Shown: one piece after another, positions 20,288-30,484 of the stretch
Numbering within the stretch: position 1 is the first letter of the stretch
Layout of the letters: every line of letters starts with the position of its first letter
DNA from: Streptomyces sp. DH12
GTDB lineage: Bacteria; Actinomycetota; Actinomycetes; Streptomycetales; Streptomycetaceae
Assembly: GCF_020873895.1 (NCBI RefSeq)
Contig: NZ_JAHWGT010000021.1
Location: forward strand, 62,001 to 126,000
Reading direction: 5' to 3'
Length of the DNA stretch: 64,000 nucleotides
Position numbers and translations under genes: made by a program
The notes under the pieces: generated by a model
Database searches by the model: none
Told to the model about the DNA's origin: nothing
Seen by the model: only the letters and a program-made list of their open reading frames with translations

Positions 20288-21055
20288 ATGTACAGCATCA
20301 TCGTGGTGCCCCCGCGGACCACGGACCCCAGTGGACAGATCCGGCTCGCGCCGGGTGAGACCCTGCGATTCGGCCGCGGCGCGTCCGCCGCGGACGCCCG
20401 CCACCTGGCCATCCCCCACGCGGGGGTGTCCCGGGAGGCGGGTGAGATCACCGCGACCGGCACCTTCTGGTCGCTGAGCAACCTCAGCCGCACCTCCACC
20501 TACGTGGTGGAGAACCCGGAGGGCGCGGGCGAGCACGTCAAGGTGGCGCCGCTGCGGCTGGACGCGCCCGTACCGTTCGAGTTCTCCCGGCTGGTCCTGC
20601 CCGCCGGGCACGACCTGATCCGCTTCGACGTGTGGGCGCCCCGCCACGACTACGCCGACCCGGCCGGACACGGCGGGGAGCCCACCGCGCTCGCCTTCCC
20701 CCTCGACCGGGGCAAGCGGTACTTCCAGGTGCTGACCGCGCTGTGCGAACCACGTCTGCGGGGCGAGCCGCACGCGCCGCCGCCGACGGTCGAGCAGGTC
20801 GTCGACCGGCTGCGGCCGGTGTGGCCCGGGGCGAACCGGACGGCCGTGCAGTGGAACGTCGACTACCTGGCGGTGAAACTGCGGCTGAAGCCCGACGCCG
20901 GGGCCGCCGCCGTGCCGGGGGCGCGGCTGCACGGCAAGAAGGAGGCGCTCGTCTCGCTCGCCCTGCGCTTCGACCTGGTGCGCGAGGAGGACCTGCCGTC
21001 CCTCGACGTGCCGGTCCTCGGCGACGCGTGCCCCCCGAGCGGGGCGGCGCGGTGA
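20288..21055 (+). CDS. FHA-domain protein coupled to a Ser/Thr kinase
   Basis: A 255-residue protein. Residues about 12-85 show FHA hallmarks: L-R-F-G-R-G, the phosphothreonine-contact H-A-G-V-S-R-E-A-G, and W-S-L-S-N-L-S-R-T-S. The C-terminal half (R-G-K-R-Y-F-Q-V-L-T-A-L through A-L-V-S-L-A-L-R-F-D-L-V) looks like a winged-helix or other small helical domain. GGGAAGGG precedes the ATG. Its TGA overlaps the kinase GTG, so it is probably the kinase's phospho-binding partner or substrate. Confidence 0.87.
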   Translation: MYSIIVVPPRTTDPSGQIRLAPGETLRFGRGASAADARHLAIPHAGVSREAGEITATGTFWSLSNLSRTSTYVVENPEGAGEHVKVAPLRLDAPVPFEFSRLVLPAGHDLIRFDVWAPRHDYADPAGHGGEPTALAFPLDRGKRYFQVLTALCEPRLRGEPHAPPPTVEQVVDRLRPVWPGANRTAVQWNVDYLAVKLRLKPDAGAAAVPGARLHGKKEALVSLALRFDLVREEDLPSLDVPVLGDACPPSGAAR

Positions 21056-22449
21056 CCGGCGGGCGCGCGGGCCGGGAGGGGGCCTACCCGGTGACCGTGG
21101 AGCGCGGGTACCGCGTCGGCCCGTGGACGGTGGGGCGGCCGCTCGGCGCGGGCGCCTTCGGCAGCGTGTACGCGGCGCGGCGGCACGGTGAGCGGGACGG
21201 CGGCCCGGCGGCGGCCGCGCTGAAGTTCCTGCCGACCGGCACCTGCACCCCGCGCGGGCTGCGGCACCTGCGCGAACTGGCCGAGAGGGAGGTGGGGCTG
21301 CTGCGGCGGCTCCGTTCGCCGCGGCTGATCCGGCTGTACGACGTGCTGACGGTCGACGATCCGGCGCGGCCCGACCTGGACGGCGCGACCGTCCTCGTCC
21401 TGGAGGCCGCCCGCGGCTCCCTGGCGGGGCTGCTCGCGTCGGAGCCGGTACCGGCGGCGGGGCCCGCGCTGCTGGCGCAGGTCTGCGAGGGGCTGGCCCA
21501 GCTGCACCGGGCGGGCTGGGTCCACGGCGACCTGAAACCGGCGAACGTGCTGCTGATGGGAGACGGCACCGTACGTCTCGCCGACTTCACCACGGCCGCC
21601 GAACTGGAGGGCAGCCACGCGTACGGGCCGGCCTTCGCGACGCCCGACTACGCCCCGCCGGAGCTGCTGTGGCCGGAGGTCGGCGAACGGGGGGTGCGGA
21701 CCAGACCGAGCTCCGATGTGTGGGCGTTCGGGGTGCTGGCGCACCTCGTGCTGACCGGTACCCACCCGCTGCCCGGCGGGAGTCCGGCCGCGCGGCGGGA
21801 GGCGGCGGCCAGGTACGCGCGCGGAGAGGGCGAGTTGCGGCTCTCCCCCGCCCTGCCCGAGCCGTGGCGGGGCATCGTCGCCGACTGCCTCGCGCCGACG
21901 CACGAGGCGCGGGCCGTCCACGACGCGGCGTCGCTGCTCCCCCGGACGCTGACGGCGGCCGGGTCGACGGACGCGGCCGGGTCGACGGTCCGGCGGTCGC
22001 CGCGGGGGCGACCGCCGGTGCCGGGGCGGCGCGCGTACGGCCGGAGGTTCGCCACGATGAGCGCGGTGGGCGCGGTGGCGGCGCTGGCGGTGGCCGGCCT
22101 GGGGCTGACACTCCTGCCGGGCGAGCCGCGGACGGGTTACGCCCGCTGCCCCGTCGGCAACGTCTGCTTCTTCACCGAACCGGACGGGCGGGGCGACATG
22201 TGCGCGTGGGTGGACAGCGCGCACGACTGGCTCGGCGGGCCCTTCCCCTGCCCGTGGGCCCGCCACACGGCGCCGCGCTCGTACTACAACAACGGCCTGG
22301 ACCGCACGCAGGGCGCGGCCCTCACCGAGGTGCTGCTGTACGCGCGGCCGCGCCGCGCGGAGCCCCTGCGCTGCCTCCCGCTGCGCACCCGCGGCGACCT
22401 CCACCCGCCGGTACGGGCCCGGTCGCACGCGTGGGCGGCGCGCTGCTGA
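21052..22449 (+). CDS. Ser/Thr kinase fused to an extracytoplasmic peptidase-inhibitor I36-like domain
   Basis: A 465-residue Hanks-type kinase. The glycine loop G-A-G-A-F-G-S-V-Y is at 32-40, the catalytic lysine K58 in A-A-L-K-F-L, and the catalytic loop H-G-D-L-K-P-A-N (D160). The magnesium motif is D-F-T (178-180) instead of D-F-G, and F-A-T-P-D-Y-A-P-P-E-L follows. After a basic linker comes a transmembrane segment (about 335-358), then a Cys-rich domain with C-P-V-G-N-V-C-F-F-T-E and M-C-A-W-V-D, resembling peptidase inhibitor family I36. The sensor part should lie outside the cell. Confidence 0.88.
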   Translation: MTGGRAGREGAYPVTVERGYRVGPWTVGRPLGAGAFGSVYAARRHGERDGGPAAAALKFLPTGTCTPRGLRHLRELAEREVGLLRRLRSPRLIRLYDVLTVDDPARPDLDGATVLVLEAARGSLAGLLASEPVPAAGPALLAQVCEGLAQLHRAGWVHGDLKPANVLLMGDGTVRLADFTTAAELEGSHAYGPAFATPDYAPPELLWPEVGERGVRTRPSSDVWAFGVLAHLVLTGTHPLPGGSPAARREAAARYARGEGELRLSPALPEPWRGIVADCLAPTHEARAVHDAASLLPRTLTAAGSTDAAGSTVRRSPRGRPPVPGRRAYGRRFATMSAVGAVAALAVAGLGLTLLPGEPRTGYARCPVGNVCFFTEPDGRGDMCAWVDSAHDWLGGPFPCPWARHTAPRSYYNNGLDRTQGAALTEVLLYARPRRAEPLRCLPLRTRGDLHPPVRARSHAWAARC

Positions 22450-22730
22450 GCCCCGATCCGGAAGTGCCCCTCCGCGCAAGCCGACGGAGGCGCCCCGCGC
22501 CCCGCGACGTGCACCTGCCCCGGGGCGGGAGGCGGGGTCGGGCGGGTTCGCCCCCGCAGGGGTCGGCGGGGAAGGCCGGGTGCCCTGACCGGGACCCGAG
22601 CCCGCCGACCCCGAGGAGGTGAGCCCGCCCGGCCCCGCCGCACCCACCACCGGCCTAGGCGCACCACCACACCCACGGCCCCGCCACGCGCCGCCGACGC
22701 CGGCCGGCGGCCCGCCCCGGGACCGGGCGA

Positions 22731-24284
22731 TCAGTGGAAGAAGTGGCGCGTGCCGGTGAAGTACATCGTCACGCCCGCCTTCGCCGCCGCCTCGACGACC
22801 AGCTCGTCACGGACCGAACCGCCCGGCTGGACCACGGCCTTCACCCCGGCCGCGGTGAGGATCTCCAGGCCGTCGGGGAAGGGGAAGAACGCGTCGGACG
22901 CGGCGTACGCGCCGCGCGCCCGCTCCTCGCCGGCCCGCTCGACGGCGAGCTTCGCCGAGTCGACGCGGTTGACCTGGCCCATGCCGACGCCGACGCTGGC
23001 GCCGCCCTTGGCGAGGAGGATCGCGTTCGACTTCACCGCGCGGCAGGCCCGCCAGGCGAACGCCAGCTCCGCCAGCTCCGCCTCCGACAGCGCCTCGCCG
23101 GTGGCGAGGGTCCACGTCGCCGGGTCGTCGCCCTCGGCCTGGATCCGGTCGGTGACCTGGAGCAGCGCGCCGCCGTCGATCGGCTTGACCTCGACGGGCG
23201 CCGACGGGGCCTCCGGGCAGCGCAGCACGCGGATGTTCTTCTTGCGGGCCAGGACCTCGACCGCGCCGTCCTCGTAGCCGGGGGCGACGATGACCTCGGT
23301 GAAGATTTCCGCGACCTGCTCGGCCAGCGCGACCGAGACGGGGCGGTTGACGGCGATGACGCCGCCGAACGCCGACAGCGGGTCGCAGGCGTGGGCCTTG
23401 CGGTGCGCCTCGGCGACGTCCTCGCCGATCGCGATGCCGCACGGGTTGGCGTGCTTGATGATCGCGACGCACGGCTCGGCGTGGTCGTACGCGGCGCGGC
23501 GCGCGGCCTCGGTGTCCGTGTAGTTGTTGAAGGACATCTCCTTGCCGTGCAGCTGCTCCGCCTCGGCCAGGCCGCCGGTGCCGTCGACGTACAGCGCGGC
23601 GCCCTGGTGCGGGTTCTCGCCGTAGCGCAGGACGTTCTTGCGGGCGTACGTGCCGCCCATGAAGTCCGGGAACGGCGACTCGTCGGCCGGGGCGTAGGAG
23701 GAGGCGAACCACGAGGCGACCGCGACGTCGTACGCGGCGGTGTGCCGGAACGCCTCGGCCGCCAGCCGCTTGCGGGCCGCCAGGTCGAAGCCGCCCGCGG
23801 CGACGGCGGCGAGGACGTCGCCGTACCGGGCCGGGGACGTGACCACGGCGACGGACGGGTGGTTCTTGGCGGCGGCGCGGACCATCGACGGGCCGCCGAT
23901 GTCGATCTGCTCGACGCACTCGTCGGGCGAGGCGCCGGACGCGACCGTCGCCTCGAACGGGTACAGGTTCACGACGACCAGGTCGAACGGCTCCACGCCC
24001 AGCTCGGCGAGCTGGGCGCGGTGGGCGTCCAGGCGCAGGTCGGCGAGGATGCCGGCGTGCACGCGCGGGTGCAGGGTCTTGACCCGGCCGTCCAGGCACT
24101 CGGGGAAGCCGGTCAGCTCCTCGACCTTCGTGACCGGGACGCCCGCGGCGGCGATCCTCGACGCCGTGGAGCCCGTGGAGACCAGCTCGACGCCCGCCTC
24201 GTGCAGTCCGCGGGCCAGCTCCTCCAGCCCCGTCTTGTCGTAGACACTGATCAGCGCGCGGCGGATGGGCTTATTCACCGACAT
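22731..24284 (-). CDS. purH: AICAR transformylase / IMP cyclohydrolase
   Basis: A 517-residue bifunctional enzyme for the last two steps of IMP synthesis. The N-terminal IMP-cyclohydrolase (MGS-like) domain begins [12 protein letters not shown]; the AICAR-transformylase domain carries the K-H-A-N-P-C-G motif, where K and H are catalytic. The start overlaps the purN stop region by 14 bases, so they form a purN-purH operon. It uses 10-formyl-THF. Confidence 0.97.
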   Translation of the reverse strand: MSVNKPIRRALISVYDKTGLEELARGLHEAGVELVSTGSTASRIAAAGVPVTKVEELTGFPECLDGRVKTLHPRVHAGILADLRLDAHRAQLAELGVEPFDLVVVNLYPFEATVASGASPDECVEQIDIGGPSMVRAAAKNHPSVAVVTSPARYGDVLAAVAAGGFDLAARKRLAAEAFRHTAAYDVAVASWFASSYAPADESPFPDFMGGTYARKNVLRYGENPHQGAALYVDGTGGLAEAEQLHGKEMSFNNYTDTEAARRAAYDHAEPCVAIIKHANPCGIAIGEDVAEAHRKAHACDPLSAFGGVIAVNRPVSVALAEQVAEIFTEVIVAPGYEDGAVEVLARKKNIRVLRCPEAPSAPVEVKPIDGGALLQVTDRIQAEGDDPATWTLATGEALSEAELAELAFAWRACRAVKSNAILLAKGGASVGVGMGQVNRVDSAKLAVERAGEERARGAYAASDAFFPFPDGLEILTAAGVKAVVQPGGSVRDELVVEAAAKAGVTMYFTGTRHFFH

Positions 24285-24903
24285 GAACCTTTCGTCCCTC
24301 AATGCGGTAGCCGTGCCGGGCGAGACGCCCCACGACCTCGACGAGCAGCGTGCGCTCGACTTCCTTGATGCGCTCGTGGAGAGCGGCTTCGTCGTCCGAG
24401 TCCCGCACCTCGACCACGCCCTGGGCGATGATCGGGCCGGTGTCGACGCCGTCGTCGACGAAGTGGACGGTGCACCCGGTGACCTTCGCGCCGTACGCGA
24501 GCGCGTCCCGCACGCCGTGCGCACCGGGGAAGCTGGGCAGCAGGGCGGGGTGCGTGTTGATCGTCCGCCCGCCGAACCGCGCCAGGAACTCCTTGCCGAC
24601 GATCTTCATGAAGCCGGCCGACACGACGAGGTCCGGCACGTACGCGGCGGTCGCCTCGGCCAGCGCGCGGTCCCACTCGGCGCGCGTCGCGTACTCCTTC
24701 ACGCTCCGCACGAAGGTCGGCACCCCGGCGCGCTCGGCCCGCTCCAGGCCCGCGATGCCCGCGCGGTCCGCGCCGACGGCGACGATCCGGACCGCGGCGC
24801 CGTACCCGTCGGGGTCGGCGGCGATCGCGTCGAGGAGCGCCTGGAGGTTGGTTCCGGAGCCGGAGACCAGGACGACGAGGCGGGCGGGGGCGGCGGCAGC
24901 CAC
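24271..24903 (-). CDS. purN: Phosphoribosylglycinamide formyltransferase
   Basis: A 210-residue GAR transformylase. It has [11 protein letters not shown] (phosphate loop), the catalytic [14 protein letters not shown] with Asn/His, and V-D-D-G-V-D-T-G-P with the catalytic Asp. GTG at 24903 gives normal length; the frame stays open upstream but without a better start. Operon with purH. The 291-bp gap upstream to the divergent gene holds the promoter; I see no recognisable riboswitch. Confidence 0.95.
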   Translation of the reverse strand: MAAAAPARLVVLVSGSGTNLQALLDAIAADPDGYGAAVRIVAVGADRAGIAGLERAERAGVPTFVRSVKEYATRAEWDRALAEATAAYVPDLVVSAGFMKIVGKEFLARFGGRTINTHPALLPSFPGAHGVRDALAYGAKVTGCTVHFVDDGVDTGPIIAQGVVEVRDSDDEAALHERIKEVERTLLVEVVGRLARHGYRIEGRKVHVGE

Positions 24904-25194
24904 GGGGGACTCTTTTCGCGCGTGGGTGTGCGTGGCGTGAGGGGCGGTACGTACGGGTGCGTGCGGTATGTCGGGGTGTGGATGGTGCGGCGTCGGCTTC
25001 GTAGGTTGGTACGAACGCGCCATGTCCCCCGATACGGGGAACTCTACGAACGGGCCGACCGTCAGCAACGATACCGGCACACCGCACCGCCCCCACGGGA
25101 CGGGGGCCGGGCCGGGCGGTAGCGTCTGGGGCAGAGCCGTCCCCGACGAGACGGAAGCCGGACGGACACGACACCAGGGGAAGACGTTCACCAC

Positions 25195-25986
25195 ATGCCG
25201 GACCGAGGCCGCCGCACGGCCATCAACTTCCTGCCGCGGGACCGCCAGTCCAACGACGACGACAACCCGTTCGCGCCGCCGCCGGAGGGCCGGCCCGAGC
25301 AGCCCTGGCAGCCGCGCCGACCGGACGGCGACGGCGGCGGTGAGGGCCACGACGGCCGGGGCGACGACGGCCGCGAGGGCCGGCCCGCGTGGGGCCGCTG
25401 GAGCCCCCGCCAGCCCGGCCGCTCCTCCGACGGCTTCGGCGGCTCGGGCGGCGGAGGCGGCGCCCCGCAGGACCCCTCGCGGCAGAAGCGGCAGGACGGC
25501 CCGCAGCTGCGCTGGGACCCCACGGACCCCTCCCAGCGGCGCGCGCGGTACGCGCTCCTCTCCGGCATGTGGGGCTTCTTCTTCGCGGTCTTCGACTTCC
25601 CCGAGCTGGCCCTGCTGCTGGGCGCCCTCGCCCTGTACTGGGGCATCAGCTCCCTGCGCGAGCGCGGCCGGACCGGCGGGCGCACGGGCGCGGACGTCGA
25701 CGCGGTGACGTCCGGCGCCCCGACCGCCACCGGGTCCCCGGGGACGCCGTCCCCCGCGCCGCGGGCCAACGCCGCCGGCGCGGTCAGGTCCCAGACGACC
25801 GCCGCCGTCAGCGGCCTCATCACGGGCGCGCTGGCGCTGGTGATCGTGGCGGCGATGTTCACGGTGCAGCTCGTGTACCGGGAGTACTACACCTGCGTCG
25901 ACGACGCGCTGACGAAGGACGGCCAGCTCTCCTGCAACCGGCACCTGCCGGAGCCGCTGCGCGACCTGATCGGCGTCAAGCAGTAG
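25195..25986 (+). CDS. Membrane protein of unknown function
   Basis: A 263-residue protein. Residues 1-110 are Asp/Gly/Arg/Pro-rich and disordered. Hydrophobic segments lie near 122-148 and 205-225, followed by a C-terminal external part with a Cys pair (Y-Y-T-C-V-D-D-A-L and Q-L-S-C-N-R-H). No named family recognised. It is divergent from purN, and a promoter seems to lie in the shared gap. Confidence 0.8.
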   Translation: MPDRGRRTAINFLPRDRQSNDDDNPFAPPPEGRPEQPWQPRRPDGDGGGEGHDGRGDDGREGRPAWGRWSPRQPGRSSDGFGGSGGGGGAPQDPSRQKRQDGPQLRWDPTDPSQRRARYALLSGMWGFFFAVFDFPELALLLGALALYWGISSLRERGRTGGRTGADVDAVTSGAPTATGSPGTPSPAPRANAAGAVRSQTTAAVSGLITGALALVIVAAMFTVQLVYREYYTCVDDALTKDGQLSCNRHLPEPLRDLIGVKQ

Positions 25987-26106
25987 GACCCCGGACGCCG
26001 GGCCGGCCGCACGGCCGGGGGACTCCCGGGCGTGTCCGGATGACACCGGCGGGGGCCTCCTCGAGACTCCGGCCAGGACGCGTCCACCTCTCGGAGAGGC
26101 CCCCAC

Positions 26107-26646
26107 ATGACCCGACCCGCCGTCTTCTCGGCCGCCCTGGCCGTCGCGGTGGCCGCCGCCGTCGCCCTGCCGGGCGGCAGCGCCGCGGCCGCGGCCGGCA
26201 GCGCCGCGCCCCCGCCCGCGGACCGGTACAGCGTGACCGTCGTCGGCAAGGCCCCCGACGGCGGGATGTCCCCCGTCAGGTCGACGACGTGCAGCGACGA
26301 CCCCCGGTCGAGGACGCTCGCGAGGGCGGCGGCCGGCACCGTGCTCCTCATGGAGTGGTTCGAGCACGCCCACAACAAGCCCAGCTCCCTGACGCGGGTG
26401 CACGGGGAGGCGGGCGACTGCGACGGCGACGGCTACCGCCTCCGGGCGACGGGCTTCTGGGCGAACCGGATCTCCGGGTTCAACGCCTACAGCAAGTGCA
26501 ACGTCGCCACCGGCTACGACCTGGTCAACCTCTCGGGCGACCGCCAGACCTGGCGCATGGACAAGCCGTGCAAGTGCCTGCTCCAGGGGTGGGTGGGCTC
26601 GTACATGAACGACCGCATCGAGTCGTTCTGGATCCGTCAGGGCTGA
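26107..26646 (+). CDS. Small secreted protein
   Basis: A 179-residue protein with a classical signal peptide (T-R-P-A-V-F-S, long Ala/Val core, cleavage near A-A-A-A-G). The mature part has several cysteines (T-T-C-S-D-D, G-D-C-D-G-D, S-K-C-N-V, P-C-K-C-L) that could form disulfides. GGAGAGG lies just before the ATG. No family recognised. Its stop overlaps the convergent DUF6350 gene's stop region by 10 bases. Confidence 0.78.
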   Translation: MTRPAVFSAALAVAVAAAVALPGGSAAAAAGSAAPPPADRYSVTVVGKAPDGGMSPVRSTTCSDDPRSRTLARAAAGTVLLMEWFEHAHNKPSSLTRVHGEAGDCDGDGYRLRATGFWANRISGFNAYSKCNVATGYDLVNLSGDRQTWRMDKPCKCLLQGWVGSYMNDRIESFWIRQG

Positions 26647-28868
26647 GCCGGCCATCCACCGCCGGGGGCGGGCCCGCGGCCGTCGCCGGGGTCGGGGCTG
26701 TCGTCGGGGCCGGGGCTGTCGTCGGGGCCGGTCGCGTGCGGGGGCGGGGGCAGGGGCGCTGCCGGGGCGGGGGTCGGGACCCGGTCGCGGGCCTCGGCGT
26801 CGGCTTCGGCTACGGCTTCGGCTTCGGCTACGGCTTCGGCTTCGGCTTCGGCGTCCTCGGGGCCGTACCAGTCGTGGCCGTCCCGGTCGGTGGCGTCGGC
26901 GCCCTCCTCTTCGGCCGCGTCGTCGACGGCCGGGGCCAGGGACGGCCCGGGAGTCGGGACCGCCGCCGCCGGGCCCTGCGAGACCGCCCTGAACGCCGCC
27001 CACCGGGCCGCGCGGGCGTCCGGGTCGTCCCACTCCACCGCGGCGGGCGCACCCGCCCGGCCGGGTGCGTCGGCGCGGGCGTCCACTTCGCCGTGGAGGC
27101 CCGCGCCGTCGGCCGCCGCCCCGCCCCGGACTCCCGCGCCATGGGGGTCCGCCGGGTCAGGGACGGCCGTGTCGGGGGCGGGCGCCCCGCCGAGGGGGCC
27201 GGCGGCGCCCGGCGGGCGCACCCCCTCGTGGGCGTCCAGCCAGTACTGCCCGGCGGCCCAACCGGCCGCCACCCCCGTCCCACCGGCGGACTGGTCCGGG
27301 TACTCGCCGGCGGCGTCCAGCTCCGCGTCGAACAGCACGTCCGCCTCGGCAGCCGCCGCCCGCACGGGCGCCGCACCTGCGGCGGCGGGGGCGGCGGGCG
27401 GCGCGGTCGGCGGCGGCACGGACGCGCGGTGGCGGCCCCGGGGGCGTACGACGCGGACGCGGCGCAGCCACGACCGGCGCGACCGCCCGCCCGGCTCCGC
27501 CGGCTCCGCCCGGTCCTCCGCGGCCCGCGCCTCTCGGGTGTGCGGCTCCCGGGTCTGCCGCGGGTCCCCGGGGGCGGCCCGGTCGCGTACCCGCCACGCG
27601 CGCAGGCCCAGGGCCACCGGTACGGCCAGGAGCGCCGTCCACGCCAGCGCCGCCGCCCCGGCCGCCCACCACACCGGGCCGAACTCCGCCAGCCGCCCGG
27701 TCCCGAGCGGACCGCCCGCGGCCGCCGCCAGGAGCGCCGTCGCGGCCCCGCACACCAGCGCCGCCAGACCGGCCGTCCCGGCCGTGCGGCCCGCGCTCCA
27801 CGCCTCGTCGCGCAGGGCGAGCGGCGGCGCCGCCTCGGCCGCCGTGCGCCACCCCGCGACCAGCCCCGCCACCACCGGCACCACCGCCGCCGCGGCCATC
27901 GCCGGCCACCCGGCGCCCCGGGGGTCGAACGGCACGGCGGCCAGCAGCGGGAAGTCCGGTACCGCCGGGGCGCCGGTCACGCCGAGCGGCGCCACGACGG
28001 CGCCCGTACCGACGGCGAAGCCCGGCCCCAGCCCGTACGACGCCGCCCACACCGCCGCGTTCGGGAGCAGCGCCAGCGCCAGCAGGATCACCGCCGCCCG
28101 GCCCGCCCAGTCACCCGACAGGCCCATCAGGGACCCGCGGACGGCCCCGCCGTGCCACACCAGCGAACCCGCCACCAGCAGACCGCCCCCCAGCAGCAGT
28201 GCCAGCAGCGCGCCCGACGCCGCGCGCACCGCGACGACCGTCCGGGAACGCGCCACAGTCCGCCGCAGCCAGCCGGGCAGCCCGGCGGGCAGCGGGCCGA
28301 ACGGGCGCCCGCACGCGCTCCACGCCCCGGCGGCCGCGGCCGCCAGGACGACCGGCGGTACGTGCAGCAGCGCGTCCAGCGGGTCGACCCGCAGCGGCCC
28401 GCTCGCCGCGTGGAGCGTGGCGCCCGCGGCGACCACGAGGTACCCCGTCGTCACGGCGCCCACCGCGCCGCCCACCGGCGGCCTGCGCCGCGTACCACCC
28501 GGCTCCAGGGCGTCGCGCGCCGTCCGGTACGCCAGCCACAGCGGCAGCGCGGCGAGCAGCAGCGGCACCACGCCGACGGGCGCGGGGCCGCCCCCGCCGA
28601 GGGTCCCCGGGCGCACCGGCTCCACGCCGTGGGCCAGCAGCCACAGCCCGGCCGCCACGTGCAACGCGCCGCCGGGGCCGCTGTCGGGGTACGGGGAGCT
28701 GATCCACACGACGGTCACGAGCACGGCCAGCGCGCCCAGCCCCAGCCCCGCCGCGACGACCCCCCGGGCGAAGGCCGCGGCCGCGACGGCCGCGGCGCTG
28801 CCGCCGTACACGACGGTGCGCTCGGTTCCGGGTGTTTCGGATGTTTCGGACAGGGAGGCGGCGGTCAC
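26637..28868 (-). CDS. DUF6350-type multi-helix membrane protein
   Basis: A 743-residue protein. Residues about 20-470 hold roughly ten to twelve hydrophobic segments, and the C-terminal 270 residues are a low-complexity, acidic and Pro/Ala-rich tail ending in an E-A-E-A-V-A-E-A run. The GTG start before T-A-A-S-L-S-E-T-S is chosen, since no ATG lies in the upstream extension. The family is found between purN and sucCD in Streptomyces as I remember it; function unknown. Confidence 0.8.
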   Translation of the reverse strand: MTAASLSETSETPGTERTVVYGGSAAAVAAAAFARGVVAAGLGLGALAVLVTVVWISSPYPDSGPGGALHVAAGLWLLAHGVEPVRPGTLGGGGPAPVGVVPLLLAALPLWLAYRTARDALEPGGTRRRPPVGGAVGAVTTGYLVVAAGATLHAASGPLRVDPLDALLHVPPVVLAAAAAGAWSACGRPFGPLPAGLPGWLRRTVARSRTVVAVRAASGALLALLLGGGLLVAGSLVWHGGAVRGSLMGLSGDWAGRAAVILLALALLPNAAVWAASYGLGPGFAVGTGAVVAPLGVTGAPAVPDFPLLAAVPFDPRGAGWPAMAAAAVVPVVAGLVAGWRTAAEAAPPLALRDEAWSAGRTAGTAGLAALVCGAATALLAAAAGGPLGTGRLAEFGPVWWAAGAAALAWTALLAVPVALGLRAWRVRDRAAPGDPRQTREPHTREARAAEDRAEPAEPGGRSRRSWLRRVRVVRPRGRHRASVPPPTAPPAAPAAAGAAPVRAAAAEADVLFDAELDAAGEYPDQSAGGTGVAAGWAAGQYWLDAHEGVRPPGAAGPLGGAPAPDTAVPDPADPHGAGVRGGAAADGAGLHGEVDARADAPGRAGAPAAVEWDDPDARAARWAAFRAVSQGPAAAVPTPGPSLAPAVDDAAEEEGADATDRDGHDWYGPEDAEAEAEAVAEAEAVAEADAEARDRVPTPAPAAPLPPPPHATGPDDSPGPDDSPDPGDGRGPAPGGGWPAQP
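26794..26858. repeat. Hexanucleotide repeat tract inside the DUF6350 gene
   Basis: An imperfect (GGCTTC / GGCTAC / GGCGTC) hexamer tract of about ten units encodes, on the minus strand, an alternating Glu-Ala/Val-Ala run. It can change length in steps of two codons without a frameshift. Confidence 0.8.
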
Positions 28869-28984
28869 GGAAACATGCTGCCAACGACACGCGCTGTAGT
28901 CGCGTAACAGGCGGATGCCCGCTGTGTCGCTCAATATACGTTTATGTACTTTTCCGCTACGCAGTGTGTTCGCGGAGGCTTGGC

Positions 28985-29923
28985 ATGACGCAGGGCACGA
29001 TGAGCGAGGCACGGTCGACCGAGCCGCCGGAACCCGCACCGGAGACCGCCCCGGCCCCGGAGGCGGCGGCCGACCCGGACGCCGGCGTTCCGGACGCCGC
29101 CGCCCCGGGGGCCGCCGCCGTCCCGACCACGCCGGTCGAGGCGTTCGACGCGCTGTACGCGTACGCCGCCCCCCGCCTGGCGGAACAGGCGTACGTCCTG
29201 AGCGGACGGCGGCGGATGGCGCGGGAGGCCGTGGAGTTCGCGTTCCACCGGGCCTGGGACCGCTGGCCGGAGGTCGCGGTCGACCGGGACCCGGTCGGCT
29301 GGGTGCGCGCCGAGACGCACCAGTACGCGCTGTCGCCCTGGCACCGCTTCCGCCTCGCCCACCGGCACCCGGACCCCCCGACCGGGAGCGGCCCGGTCCG
29401 GGAGCTGCGAGCGGCCCTGCTGGAACTGCCGCCCTCGTACCGCCGGACGCTGCTGCTCTTCGACGGCCTCGGCATGGGCCTGCCCGAGGTCGCCGCCGAG
29501 ACGGAGGCCAGCACCCCCGCGGCCGGACACCGGCTGCTGCACGCGCGCGCCGGGATCGCCGCGCGGATCCCGCAGCTCGCCGACGCGGAGGCGCTGCGCG
29601 CGCGGATGGCGGAACTCCTCGTCGGCCGCACGGAGACGGCCCTGGCCGCGCCTCGCTCGGTACGGGCGGGCGGGGAGCGGCGGGTCCGGCTGTGGACGCG
29701 CGGGACGGTCGCGCTGACGGCGCTGATCGCCGCCGCGACGGCCTTCACCCTGGCCACGGCGCCGACCCGGTACGAGCCGCCGCTCGCGCCGGGCGAGGCG
29801 GTCGGCGGCGTACCGGTCCTGAGCGGCCCCCAGCAGCTGACCCCGGAGGACGAACTGCTCCGCGCCCGCCTCCACGCCGAACCCGTCACCGGCCCGGCCC
29901 GCCTGGTCCCGGCCCCCTACTGA
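28985..29923 (+). CDS. Sigma-factor-like protein with a C-terminal membrane segment
   Basis: A 312-residue protein. After a 50-residue Pro/Ala/Glu-rich tail, residues about 55-115 resemble sigma region 2 ([15 protein letters not shown] through D-P-V-G-W-V-R-A-E). Residues about 145-195 resemble region 4 ([23 protein letters not shown]). A single hydrophobic segment follows ([16 protein letters not shown]), which ECF sigma factors lack. GGAGG is seven bases before the ATG. Whether it still directs transcription is unclear. Confidence 0.78.
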   Translation: MTQGTMSEARSTEPPEPAPETAPAPEAAADPDAGVPDAAAPGAAAVPTTPVEAFDALYAYAAPRLAEQAYVLSGRRRMAREAVEFAFHRAWDRWPEVAVDRDPVGWVRAETHQYALSPWHRFRLAHRHPDPPTGSGPVRELRAALLELPPSYRRTLLLFDGLGMGLPEVAAETEASTPAAGHRLLHARAGIAARIPQLADAEALRARMAELLVGRTETALAAPRSVRAGGERRVRLWTRGTVALTALIAAATAFTLATAPTRYEPPLAPGEAVGGVPVLSGPQQLTPEDELLRARLHAEPVTGPARLVPAPY

Positions 29924-30382
29924 CCCCGGGGGCGCCGCGCGGAGGCGGCGCCCCCGGACCCGTGCCGCCGCCCGGCTCGGCCACCGCCCGCACCCCGGCC
30001 GCACCCGACTCGGCCGCCCCTCGGACCCCGGCGGCCCCTCGGACCCGGGCCGCCCCTCGAACCCCGGCCGCACCCGACCCGGGCCACCGCCCGGACCCCG
30101 GCCACCCCCCGAACCCCCGGCCGCACCCGACCCGGACCACCGCCCGGACCCCGGCCGCACCCGGCTCGGACGCCGCCCGGCTGGCGGACATCGCCGCTTC
30201 GTCGACCCCGCCGCCGAGAGCACCGCCCGCGCCGCCGGGCAGGCCCGCTGCGTCCTCCCCGGGCTCGCCCCGGCACCCGCCCCGGACGGCCCCGCCGCGC
30301 CACGCCAGGCAGCCACGCCGCCCACGGAACGAGGCCGGGCGCCTCGCGTACCCGGGCGGCACGGCCGGGCGGGTACGCGAAA
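29924..30382. other. Long repetitive intergenic region
   Basis: About 460 bases between the sigma-like gene and the sucCD terminator. From about 29985 to 30180 it consists of imperfect repeats of short units such as CGGACCCCGGCCGC and ACCCGACCCGG. All six frames are open for long stretches but are low-complexity, so I call no gene. Confidence 0.6.
29985..30180. repeat. Imperfect GC-rich tandem repeats
   Basis: Repeated blocks of CCCGGACCCCGGCC / GCACCCGACCCGG with variable spacing. Probably replication-slippage sequence; a structural RNA is not excluded. Confidence 0.6.
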
Positions 30383-30426
30383 GCCCGTGGGCCCGCCCCC
30401 CCATCTCGGGGGGCGGGCCCACGGGC
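30383..30426. terminator. Strong terminator downstream of sucD
   Basis: A 19-bp perfect stem (30383-30401 with 30408-30426) with a six-base loop lies 59 bp beyond the sucD stop. One of the strongest hairpins in the window; it can also end the sigma-like gene's transcript. Confidence 0.9.
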
Positions 30427-30484
30427 CGTGTGCGCGGGTGGAGCGCGGCGCGCCGCGCTCCGCGCGGAAGGGCGCCAGACCGCG

